The notes beneath the pieces were generated by a model. That model ran no database searches. It worked only from the letters and a program-made list of their open reading frames with translations, and was not told the origin of the DNA. A stretch of DNA of 64,000 bases from assembly GCA_026419785.1 (NCBI GenBank), contig JAODTK010005894.1, positions 62,001-126,000 on the forward strand. The letters are read 5' to 3'. Position 1 is the stretch's first letter. Each line of letters begins with the position of its first letter. Source of the DNA: Sclerodactyla briareus. Lineage: Eukaryota > Echinodermata > Holothuroidea > Dendrochirotida > Sclerodactylidae. Shown here piece after piece: positions 33,601-45,600 of this stretch. The translations under genes were made by a program, and so were the position numbers.

Positions 33601-35059
33601 GAGTCATTGTTTGGGGCACACTGCATACTTGATTTTTTTTTTTGAGCACACCCCGATCTTGGCGAGAAGTACTCCCCATAGTGGCTACTCAGCCAACTTG
33701 TTAACAGGTTTTTCCTAATGTTGGACAGAACATTTTTACACAGAGGAGCGTTGAATTGATCGTTGGAATTCACTATCGTCACTGGTAGTACTGGTGGTGG
33801 GACTGGAGCACACCAACCCCTCTTCAAACTGTTTCACGTCAAAGTTCCGATTTAGAATCAGAGCTAGGGAGTGACATATGCATTCATGTACACCGCTTTA
33901 CATGCCAGGTTATAGGGTCAGTGGCCAACTTTGGAACTTTGGGCAATGATTCTAAATTACTAATTAGACATTTGGCTGATCACGCAGCAATCAACAGTTC
34001 CCAGGGAATCATTTGATCGATTAAATACCCGGGGGTGTGATTGCATAATGTATACCTTGTGTACCGGAATATAAGATATGTTAGGGATTAAGGGGTGGAG
34101 TTTAAGTTGGTGAGGTCAGGGGTTATTTAATGTTCAGGTGTTGGTAACGATAAGATCTGTAACTGGGATCTGACCCTAACCCGCTCCAATCCTAAACACT
34201 AATTCTCATGAACAGTACACACAGGGATACATGTTTTTTTAATTATTGGGGGGGGGGATAGCCTATGGGGGCAACACCATACAAGAACATGACATGTGTT
34301 ACTATTCAGGAATAGCTCCGTGACAGTAACAGTGTAACAATTGTCAGCAGACGGCAGGTGAATTCGCACAACCACTACTAACAGTAACGTTAGTTGCCAG
34401 TAGGAAAACCCTCTGAATCAGGCAGCATAGACAATGCATACTACGCCTAGACCTCCTTCAAACCACAACTAATGTCACAGAATACGAACTCGTGATGGAT
34501 CAAATATTCTAATAACAATTTCCGGGAAATGCTACCTTTCTCAAATAGGGTCCAAACAGATTGATGCCTTCCGCGTTCTGTCGAACAGTGTTGCCAGTTT
34601 TCTTTTTCTTTTATTCCTCAATCCCAACTCCAAGAACGTGTTGAAAAAATCCAAAAGAACTCGAGAATAATCGCGCACTCTTTAAAATTATCAGATTCGT
34701 CCGATTCAGGTAAAGCACTAGCACATAATACCTAGTCGCGACGCCAGACTCCTTTTTTTTACTATGAAGGAGGGGCACTGGCTGAGAGGTTTCTAACTGC
34801 TAAATGCACCACAGTCTGCCTTTATTAAAAAAAAAAATAGAGGCTCTCAATCGCCTAATTTTCCCTTGAGAGTAGTAATCCCGGACTAAATTCAATCGTG
34901 CCCATTGACGCTGGGGTGTGGCAGATTTTCAGGGGGTCATTAACTTCCGTCTCAAAATGCATATTGGAGCTTTTTACATCATCACATGTCAAGTAAAAAT
35001 GATAAAAGGTTCACTGTTTGATGGAAGCTAGCTAAATCCGCCGACTGACGTATCAAAAT

Positions 35060-35690
35060 CTTTTTTTGCTACACTACGCGCCTACTCGTATTCCTTGACA
35101 AAAGGTCACTAGTGCATGGTGTTCCCCAAGGATCGGTTCCTCTGCCATTACTTTCCTGGCTATATATCTTGAAAATTCGGTGCCGTAATTCCAGAGTTAG
35201 TTTGCGGACGATACCAGTTGTATCGGGAGTTACTTCGAACGAAGATGTTGCAATTTTCCAAAGGGAATCGCCAATTAATAGTCTTTTGGTAGGCAAATGT
35301 TTTTTGATGCGGATAAGTGCAAAGTTATGCAAGCTGGTTTCCACAGTGATTGCAACGCTTCTTTCAAGTTCAATGAGCAAAATTATTCATCAGGTGAATT
35401 CAAAGGATCTCGGAGTTCATTTTGGTTTTTCTTGAAACCCTCGAAGACAGTTGTGCTGCAGCGTCACTTCAGTTTCATTGATAAAGATATTGTTGTCAGG
35501 CTGTTTAAGCAGCTTGTGAGACCTACTTGGAGTATCCTGTCCAAGTATAGAATCCTAATTCTAGGATAAGAGGTAAGTGAAAAGAGGCAGAGGAGGGCAA
35601 CTAGATGAATTCACTGTCTTAGAGATTTACCTTACGAGGAAAAAATAATTATGCTATATTACATTCACTTGCTCGAATGCTTTGGGCCCA
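35060..35690 (+). mobile_element. LINE remnant with reverse transcriptase motifs
   Basis: Fragments in order: HGVPQGSV..PLL (the family's G.PQGSVLGP), a broken ADD-type region near 35200, DADKCKVMQAG, a KDLGVHFG-type block, DKDIVVRLFKQLVRPTW and QRRATR/LRDLPYEEK. These are the palm-to-thumb motifs of jockey/CR1-type polymerases. At least four frameshifts. It is a different family from the 5.2 and 17.6 kb remnants. Confidence 0.88.
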
Positions 35691-36480
35691 TTGTCAGTAG
35701 CCTGGTGGAAACAGGCGTTGACTTGTTCACCTCGGATCAGCCTCACAATCCATGTGCAGGATGACCCTTTAACCAATCGGTGATTTGCCAACAACCGCCT
35801 ATGCGACTTCGTTCTGCTCGCTGTCGAGCTGTATCATGGGCCGGTACTAGTGGGCGGTGCGACGTCAACGTTGATTGCGCAATCGGAACTCTCCCTTTCA
35901 ATACATTACGGGAACCGGCCCTATCTGCTGGTAAATTACTCTATTGGCCGATTTGGAATGTTTAGACAACCTCCAACCAAGTTTTGGCCGACGTTAGATG
36001 GATATTCTTTTTATTTGCCCATTTGAAGGTTTATATTTTTCTGAACCTCTGCGGCGATACCAAACATGCCGCAATACGCTTGCGCATAGCCGAAACAGTG
36101 GCTTCGGTCAATTGTAGGCTTCAAAATGCTCATTCTTCGATAATTTCTCATTTTGGTGTTGTAAAAGGTTATTGAAAGTCTTCTGTCGATATTCCGGCAC
36201 CTAAATATGGGGCGTTTCCGCGGAATCTATTCGGGGTTGCTCCCATCCATACCAACGCCCGTGGGCTACTGATGACTACATCTAGTCACATGAATCGTAA
36301 TGAGCAGAATCCCAATTTTTTGGGATTGTCAAACGAAGTCCTGCAGACGATATGGGGGTGGATATTCGACCGTGGTATATATACTAAAGAGCGATAGCCC
36401 CCGCTATTTTGGGGATGGCTTCTTCATAACGTCTGCTTTAGCAGGCTACAGTGTCAGGCCTGAAAGTCAATCGTTCCGTG
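35690..36480. repeat. Dispersed repeat family A, copy 2
   Basis: Ordered matches to 1340-1810: TTCACCTCGGATCAGCCT, CCAATTTTTTGGGATTGTCA, TCCTGCAGACGATATGGG, CCCCCGCTATTTTGG, TTTAGCAGGCTACAGTGTCA. It starts just after the LINE remnant and may be linked to it. Confidence 0.5.
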
Positions 36481-39400
36481 CATGCAGAAACCCCAATCGA
36501 AAATATTGTACATAACCAATTGGCCTTTCTGCTGAATCAATTCTTGAAATTTTGAATCCATGGAAAACGGCATTGGTTGTTTTGCTCACATTTTTTAATT
36601 CAGTCCCCGTAACTTCTGAACTTGAGCCTGGCAGCTGCAGAGTATCGAGGCCAAACCTTTCTTTTTTTTTTTTTTTTCTCTGCGACTAAACAGCTTGGGC
36701 CCCATTCTACACTTCGTTTCTGGCCGTGTTCTCCATGCACTGGTCAATTCTTTCGACTGGGTGCTGCAAAGTTTGTATAGTGAAAGATGGCTTGGAGCCA
36801 AGTCTCTCTTTGAAAAAAAAAAAAAAACGTGAATGTGACTTTAGCTTTCTTCGACGAACCTTGTTGACTAACTTTGAGAATGGACACTGCCGCTTTTTGG
36901 ACAAGCAGATTCGTCATTTTATTCCTTCTGGGCCCTGGTAGTCTAGTTTTGACAGAGTGTACGTATCCACAAAACAGCCAGGAACGTGGGCCCAGTTTCC
37001 CACGGCTCCTACCCTGCCTAATCGCGTATCTCAGTCCCGACTCCTGGCTATACCTGGATAAGCTGATATTCTGGGAACCCGAAAGTGGAGCTTCAGAATA
37101 TCCGAGACGACTGGTAAAACTCGGTCAATAGGTGCCTCACCCCCTCCTCTCAATGACAAGAAAGGCTGACTAAGCGCCTGGTCAGATTAACCACAGACCA
37201 TGGAAACTACAAGGTGGCTGTCGCCTGTGAATTGAAACGTCCAATTTTCCCTTTAACTTACATGCTCTAGTGAGGGGAAATCATGCAAAGATTGGAGGGG
37301 GAAGGGGTGCGGGGGGGGGGTAAATACCGACGAAAGGTAAACTTTGTGAGCCATCGCCGCCAACATCCGCACACACGAACAAGCAGGCAAGTAGTGAGAT
37401 GCAGCATTGGTTCAGCTTTGGTTATGGGTTTTAATTCAACGGACACTACTGAACGCATATAGAGATATGGCGATCTTGCGACCTGAAAGTATGCCTATCC
37501 ACCTGTGCGGGATATGTTAGTTTTAAAGTCAGGGTAGCGCCGCCGTCTGTCTCCACCACTGCCACCGTGTTAGCAGTGAACAAATTAGGCAATTCGTCTG
37601 GTAGTCCGCATCCCGAAATCCCTTCAATCAGGATACGCACACAGTGGCGTAGCTGATGTGTGACACGCATACAGGGTCTTGTCCTGTGGTATGGTCAACA
37701 CAGAAGTAGCCCACGCTACATATAAGGGCGACATGGAACGACCCTAGGCTCTATTAATTTGTCAGAGTATGTTTATGGTCACAGAATTTTATGAGTCCGT
37801 CTTGGTAATTTCCTAGAATGTGTCAACCGAAAACACGATGGAATGTTCTCAAATGTGCCTCAGATTGCACCAGAGAAGCAGCTGAGATCCGACAGTTCCA
37901 GGGCCTTAAGGGCGGGCCCTGGACCCACCCCGAGAAGACTTCGCGTTATGCGCCTATGGAGGTGCACTGCTCTAATGGGATGGGTATGTCGGACGGATTC
38001 CTGAGTCACAGATGAATCTGTATCCGGGTCAAAGTATGTGCGATAGGTGGCCAATTCATTCTCACTTCCCATGGGGATTGAGAGACAAAATGTAAATGGC
38101 ATGTCGGTGGGTTCGTGTGATCGTATTTATACATACACCAAAGTTGACAAAATATAACTTTTTCATAATTTTTCTAACTTACCCTCATTCTACATCACAG
38201 GATCCTATCCACTCAGTAAGAAAGTTTCAGCTTTGATCCCTCGACGTTCCATGCGTTTTTCGGGGGCAAGTTTTGGACTAATCCGGTGTTGTCGACGTAC
38301 TTCGTCACAAACCTTTTTCTCAAATGACCCCGTTACACACACCGAAAGCAATATAGTTCTGGTACCCCTCTAAGAAAGCTCGACACCACTCAAGTTAGCC
38401 TCAATCTGGGCAAATTGAAGATGTACTCGTTGGGTGCAAGGTGGTAGACCTCTACTCTAGGTGATCCAGATGCCTTCAAATACACGAAAAAGGCCGTTTC
38501 GGCCATCTGGAATGTCTGATGAGACCAAAAATGTCCTAGTACGCTCCGCGCCAACTTCTGGGTGGAGCTCCGCCTTAAAAGATGTCAACATGTATTGAAC
38601 ATATATGCTTTGGACCCCACTCCGACCCCGGCACCCCACGGCCCCCCTACCGAAAAATCTCTGGCTTACGCACTGATGCACATATATTTGTAAAGTTCTG
38701 GTTGTCCTAAGGTATTTTTGGGCGTCTCGGACTACTGTTAAATGTGTTCACTGGTGTCAGAACAATAACTCCCCAACGCTTTGCACAAAACGACGAAGGC
38801 TCGGATGGGTGCAAGGAGTGGGTCGGGAGTGCTGTTTCTTTTTAGATCACTCATATTTCGTATTCATTCGCAATTTTGCTTCGCGTCCGCGAAACACGGG
38901 TTCTTGTTACTGTACATATTCGAGGAGCGGGGTCACCTTCCCTAGAGCAAACGAATTCAGGGGCAATTGTTAACTATCTCATGGCCAGGGCAACTGCTTC
39001 GTTTGCATGGTTGCACCCCCTGTCTGAATGGTCTTTACTTCCGTAATTTGGTAATGCCACGACGGAAAAATATCCAAGGGGAGTGGAAAGACATCGTGAA
39101 GAAAAATAATGAGTTCCAACAGCAAAATTAGCACATCTAATGCTTTGAATTAACATATTGCTGTAGAACTAGCTAGTCAGTGTTGACATATGTATCATAT
39201 GGAAAGTCACCGTGACAGCACGTGGCTAAGTCGAGATCGCGGCATAATGGAGATTTGGAGGGGAATAAATTTTGCTAGTAGTGATTGTCTCATGCAATTT
39301 CTAAGCAAAACACCCGTAATTGTTAAGTGATTCGGCGACGATAATTATAATCAGGCCACGCGGTAAGGTTCAAGTTAAGAAATTCTATATCTGAAGCTAG

Positions 39401-39560
39401 TAGCACATATCAAATAATTTCATGGAAATATTCAGTGCGAGAATTTTTCCACGAATCTGGCCAAACCCTTCAAAGTCATCGCTGTTTGGTTGACCATTTG
39501 TTCTGAGAGAGAACAATAAGCTTAGTTGAATATAGAAGATCAGAGACCAGCTTTATTCAA

Positions 39561-39568
39561 TGACGTCA
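39561..39568. promoter_or_regulatory. cAMP-response element (TGACGTCA) upstream of PPP1CB
   Basis: A perfect palindromic TGACGTCA lies 33 bases before the PPP1CB start codon, in the place expected for a core promoter or 5' untranslated region. CREB/ATF proteins bind this site. There is no TATA box nearby; an ATTTCCGACC stretch follows. Confidence 0.6.
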
Positions 39569-39600
39569 TTTCCGACCTTCGTTCAGATTCATCAGGCATC

Positions 39601-39653
39601 ATGGCGGACGGAGAACTGGAGACGACAAAATCATTCGTCAAAACTTCTAGAAG
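39601..39653 (+). CDS. PPP1CB: PPP1CB exon 1 (MADGEL)
   Basis: ATGGCGGACGGAGAACTG gives MADGEL, the known beta-isoform start. Next come pieces of a D.KII..LLE pattern in other frames (GACAAAATCATT; CTTCTAGAAG), then donor GTAATT. The exon is 53 bases, against the 52 expected for MADGEL..........LLE plus one base, so the net error is one base. Confidence 0.85.
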
Positions 39654-42600
39654 GTAATTGATTATGAAGTCATGATTTCTTGTTAGTTGATCGGGAATAT
39701 GAACCGTCGCTTAGAATCTCGAATTTCGTGTTTCTGTACGTTTGTATTCTCGTGATTTCTTATGATGAGTGCACTGTCTTTATTCACTGTTTCCCGGAAG
39801 CTCAGCCTAACGTTATGCAGTGACTCAAGTCAATGACTGTGCCGGTGTGTGTTACCTAGGCTACTTCTATTTGAATCCGGCATACTAACTTCAGTAACTA
39901 AGTCCCACTAGAAGGTAGCCTAGTCATCATTTCCTGCCAACGGTTGTCAGATAGGTTTGACTAAATTAGTTCAGATTCATGCATCCGCTGTTAAGTCAGT
40001 GCGTGTACTCACATTCAGCGTTTGAAATAATGCTGTACACTTGTGTATCAATTTTGGGAGGAACTGTAGTCTGTATCAGTGTATGCTGTCTATAGTTTTG
40101 TCTAGGCTACAAACTGACTGCTATGCAATTCCAATAGTGTGTAGCAATCTTGCTCATTTGACTGAGGAGCATTTTGCGATGCTACACCAGCTATTTCGAA
40201 CTCTGCCTCAAGTTGGCCTATGGTTTAAATTTGTCAAACTCTGGAGGGCATATTCCAAACTTTTGTAGTCAAAATACCTAACGTTACTTTTTTTGGCAGC
40301 ATTCATTTTCAAATTTCAAACTTTTGCATAGCACAATATATTGGATGAAACTTTTTCACTACAGTAGTGGCCTACTACAGTGGGCTAGACCAACGGAATG
40401 GAATGTACCAGGAACATTCTTCGAAGTTTGATGTATCTAGGGTTTAGCACTTGTTTTTCACCTGGTGATGTCAGTAGGTGATATTTTGCTGGTATAATGA
40501 TATTGGCAGTTGGCGCTTATCTCAGATAATTGAGGTCACAGGTCCGACTCCTGAGATAGGCCTACATGCTAAGGCTCGGCACCGGGATTTTGCGCGATCG
40601 CGCAAATAGCGCAAAAATCGCGCATTTCTAGTCTTTGTCGTGCATTTTACATCCATTGCGTATTTGTGGTTTTCGTGAATACCGAGATTTTTTTCATTTA
40701 AAAAAATCCCGGAAAACAATCTCCCAGTAATATCCAATCAACCAAAAATTGCTGGTTGCTAAAGAACCTAAAATTACACAGCGCAGCCTAGCTAGTCAGC
40801 AGCAACTTCATTACTCACCATCTCTGAGTAGTTGCAGTTCAGACAGTTTTCGATGTCAGTTCTAAAAGTTTCAAAGGGAACGGCATATCCGCACATCAAT
40901 CACTCGGCTTCGTGTCATTACTACTTGACTCGCTGCTCAGTACACACACTGCAGGACCATATCAACAGATCGATGTTACGTCCGATAATATTGTGCTACA
41001 ATTATGCACCGTGAACATTCCCGCACAGACTGTCATCGGCCCGCGGGAATTCGTGAGCGGGAACGCTCACAGGTGAACCGACACTGGTAGTGCGGACTAT
41101 TGATATTGTTCTCTGTAAATAGTGTGTGGTGCGTGCACGGAGACATGTCTAAAAGTTGCGTGTTACCCTGTTGAATTCCTGTCACTGTAGTTACACTGAA
41201 ACTTTCACATTCTACGAGATTAAAGTCGGTGTTGCTACTACTGGGTAAAATTGACCAGATTCTGTAAAATCGGCCAGAGTTGAACTGAATTAATTAATTT
41301 AATAACAGCATAGCATACTATTTCTTAATTTATGGTCGAGATAACCTACATCCGTAAGGCTTGTTTTTAAATGAATAAATCCAGGAGGGAGGCAGGTGGT
41401 TTCAGACGATTGTGAGTGGCATTGCTGGTGATAGTTTGTAGTTGGCGCGCAGAACTTCTAGCCTGGCCGCGAATTTGTTCAGTTCCTTCAGACTACACAT
41501 GCATGTCACTGCCGCACCATGCCGTCTCCGCAAGATCGAGTTTTGGAGCACCCTGAGTCACTGTGGGTTGAAAGGGGTGGTAATGTCTTGCTTTGCAAGT
41601 TTGCCATACAAACCCATTGACACGTAAAATCGTCTACAGTTTTGCGGCACTTGCGAAGCGAGAAGCACCAAAAAAATAAAGTTCTGTTCGAGAAGCGACG
41701 CCTGCTACAGCATCAACTCAGGCCCGCTCAACCGCGACCCGCTACACTTAGGGACGAAGTAATTAGCAATCAAGCGGTCCCTGATCGATAACGCATGGGC
41801 CTGTGTTCCTCGTTATGTTATTTGCCTATGCATGAGCTGCATCGGTGTTTGGTAAAATTTGTGATCGTGTAGTCGGTCAATAAGATTCAACAAGTTCATT
41901 TTTTTTCATATCCCCAATTTCGAAATATTTTCCGAATATCGTCAGAAGTTACGTGACCTCAAAATGATCTTTGAAGAATCGATTGATTTTTAAATACAAC
42001 TTCCAGATTGTATGTCGTTACTTAGAGATTAAATTACATTTTTCGCGAATTTTGGCAGAGCACTACTCGCGATTCTTCCTTTCTGCAAGAAAGCATGCGT
42101 TTGTCATGTTGTTTGAGTGTTAAATAATGTACTTTGAATTCCGAATCGCAACCGATCGCGCATTTTGCCCTTTCTTGGCAATATCGCGCATTTTGGGGAA
42201 AAGGGAAAGGGCATTTTGCCATTCAAAAAATCGTGCAAAATCCCTTGCCTACCAAATGCCAATTGATAGCGGTAGTTCTTGAGCAGCTTCATCCAAAAGT
42301 TAGGCGCACTAAATTTGAACTATCGCAAAATCTAATAGAATGACTGGTTCATGCAAGTTAGGTCTGTGTTACTAGGAGAAACAGAGTGCTCTTGCTCTGA
42401 AAATTCAATGTGGGCCTAAATTTTGTACAGAGGAAAATTGTTTGGATGACTCCTTCATTAGGAAATATTCTTGCATAAATTGACATGCCTGTAGACATTG
42501 TAAAGAACTTGCTCTCTGTAGCCTTTTAACTCACCAGATAAGTTTGAAGTGCCTTACAGTAAGTTATGGGGCTTTTCAGAGTTTGACTTCATCAGACACA

Positions 42601-45600
42601 GACACATCCTACATGATGTGGTGTGCGACAGTACTCAGTCTCATGATAAGTTGAGTCAAACTGTCACCCCACTGAGCACTGACTTCACTAAGTGAAAAAG
42701 ATCTAGGCCTAACTAAGCACTGCACGAAGTCAATGAGACAGTCTTTCCCCTCGACTTCGCATATTAAACCATTTCGAGGTTTCCTGTACCATTTTTCTGC
42801 CAGTCTGCATAGTAATTTACTGCTCTAAATATTTTCAGTATTTTTCACCTCTGCAGATGAATTGATGCTACAAAACTGCTATAATTCAACAGCTCCTCAG
42901 TGTGTAACACATAACGCTAAAGGGTGATTCCATAAATAAGGTGGCCCTGTATACTTGCTATTCTGGTTCATGCATTCTCTGAAATGATTCTTTAGGAATG
43001 TTTGATAGGAAACATACAAATGAGAGTATATTATATGGTTCAGAATATTTAAATTAGTTAAAAATTTAAAAATAATAAAATATTTTGGACCAAAACTGGT
43101 TTGGTTTCTCACATTTTTGAGGGAATTGAATGTGACATAAAATACAAGCATTATTTTTCATTCAGTGAATTTTGTTTCAAAAGTTTTGCACAGTCTATAA
43201 CTTCAACACATAGACAATCGAGTAGCCTACTGAGAAGTATATTCTTTAAGTTAATAGTGACGAGGCTCGTGGAATTTTTGGTTGATGAGCATTGAATAGA
43301 GTATCACCGCGTAACATTTGGTTTCTCACATGTTACAAGTGAAACCCTCAATAAAAGACCCTATCTCAGCAATCAAGAACTGCATACAAGGCAAACTGTG
43401 TGTAAGTTTAGAGATAGCAGTAACCCAGAATTGAATATGAGGATAAAATCATGAAACATTTAAATTACTCAAGAGAAATGACAAAGGGATTTTCAACGGA
43501 GGGAGTTTGGTTTCTCACAAAAATGTTAACGGTGATTTTTGTTTGCTCAATGAAATCCGTAATCTGACAAATACTGAATCAAAACTGACTGATTCGGTGT
43601 ATTTTGTTGTAGGCAACATGGCCTCATAAGAAGTTCTGCTACTTTTACTCAAAAAGGAAAATATCCAGGAAAAACTTTGGACGTCTTTTCTTACAACCGT
43701 GATATGAATCGTTCTTACTTCGCCATAATTTGGACGCATAACCAAATAACAGTAAGCACTTCAGTACTAAATGAAAGGATGAACCACTGATCAGTTATAG
43801 CAAAACAGATTAAAAATACCTGCTTGTTCTATGCTAGGAGCCCTAAATTAGTAACGCAGTGTAAAAAGAGAAATCAAATTTTGGCGTAACATAGTACTGA
43901 GAAATAATACGTATGTTTCGCTTTTCTTGTGGGATTGAAGGATTTCATAAACTGTTGAGAATACAGACATTGATTATAATTTTCAGCTATTCCAGGTGTA
44001 TCCAGTCAAGAATACATTATACTGTGTAACAGAGAAACCAACTTTGGTTTAACCTTCTGTTACACGTGTAACAACATTTTCACCCTTTTGATTCCTTAAC
44101 GAATTCAGAGGAATCTAGGCAGTCACGTTGTGTGTGTGTGACGGCCAGCTTGTAAACACGATAACTTTGTATCGGGTTCTGAGTCTGTCAGGGCTCATAC
44201 TTTGTATTGTTGGTCCCCATTAATAGTACATGAACCCTAATTGTTTTTGGCAGGTCAGAGGTCACCAGAGGTCAAAAGTATGAAAACTTTGTTAACTCGC
44301 AGTCCAGAACAGTTGGTCTTATCAAGTTAAATTTAGTGTAAGCTTTCTTATGGGAGAGCAGACTCTAAATTGTTTTTGGTTCAGGTCGGGTGAATTGTTG
44401 GTCAAAAATAAAAAATTGTGAAAAGTCCAAGTTCTCGGGCCAATTTTGGCTTGTAAACACGATAACTTGGGCCCACCTGGATGGATGAAGCTCATACTTG
44501 GCCTGTGTTCCCTCATGATGGAAACATGGACCCTATTGTTTTTGGGTCAGGTCAGAGTCATCTGAGGTCAACAAAGGTCAACGTCGAAAACCTTAAAGTT
44601 AGTGGTAGCTTTCTCACCAGGGTACCGGTACATGAACCCTACTAGTTGGTTTGGAAAGATAGGTAGTTTGTCAGCCGTTATGTTGCCCATAACGAGCTGG
44701 TACAATCTCCCATTGAATATCCGTGTATCTGGCTATAGTTTGACAGAAACAGTCAGGAATCACTAAGCCTTTTGGCTTTCTGGTACATCTTTGAGACTAC
44801 CAGGTGGTAATAAAATTTACGCTTGAGTGATGAAGAGTTAAATTAAACCAAAACCTTTCATCCATCAATGTTCTCCTGACTTCCATTTGATTGTTTTTTA
44901 GTAAGTAACAACTTTTTGATGAGTTGACCCAAATTTGCCTTTTGTGAAGTTGTTATCTTCATAATTTTCCTTGTGTCTAATATGGTGACTCTGGCACTTC
45001 TTCAGTGGATAGCATCAGGATTCCACTGCAGAAAACGTACATTTTGGCATGAGGATTAGGTATACAATGTAAAACAATTGATGTAACAAAGCATTTGGTT
45101 TCCCTGTTACTGGCAAAAAAAAAAAAACAAAAAACAAATTAATATTTTGCAGGGGCAATCACAGATTTATCTTGGCCATAGCCAAACAACAACATTAGAA
45201 ATATTCTAATTCTTTATATCCCACGCAATCATAGCATGTCCCTCTTTCTGAAAGAGATTTAAAGAATGACTTGAACAAGTCCTAAATTTTGGCACTCATG
45301 TCACCCACTTGGCCTGCATATTTATGGAAAGCTAAACCGTTGCATGCACTAATAGTGCATAACTGCCGAATCTAGTGAATAGCCAACTGGGCTCAGTGTC
45401 AGGGTTACACTTCCCATACTATGTTCAGTGGGTTACACTCATGTACATCAGCAAACCCTAATGTGGGCGGCAATCTATCTAGTGCTACAGTTAAAAATTT
45501 AATCATTTCTATGGCCCTTTCAACATATAAATCTACATTCTGGGACTTTCATTCCTGAAATTGTCAGTTGGCCTGTTGGCCACCTGTTTTTGATTCCTTG

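Larger units (their letters stand above)
32387..39560. other. Intergenic region between POMT2 and PPP1CB
   Basis: No conserved exon is seen on either strand. It holds repeat family C (33150-33600), a LINE remnant (35060-35690), repeat family A (35690-36480), and poly-T/poly-A/poly-G tracts at 36660-36677, 36815-36828 and 37310-37320. The two genes start at the opposite edges and point away from each other. Confidence 0.65.

Noticed and set aside
33294..33827. 177-codon open frame on the minus strand
   Set aside because: It covers dispersed repeat family C; the other copies of the repeat do not keep the frame.
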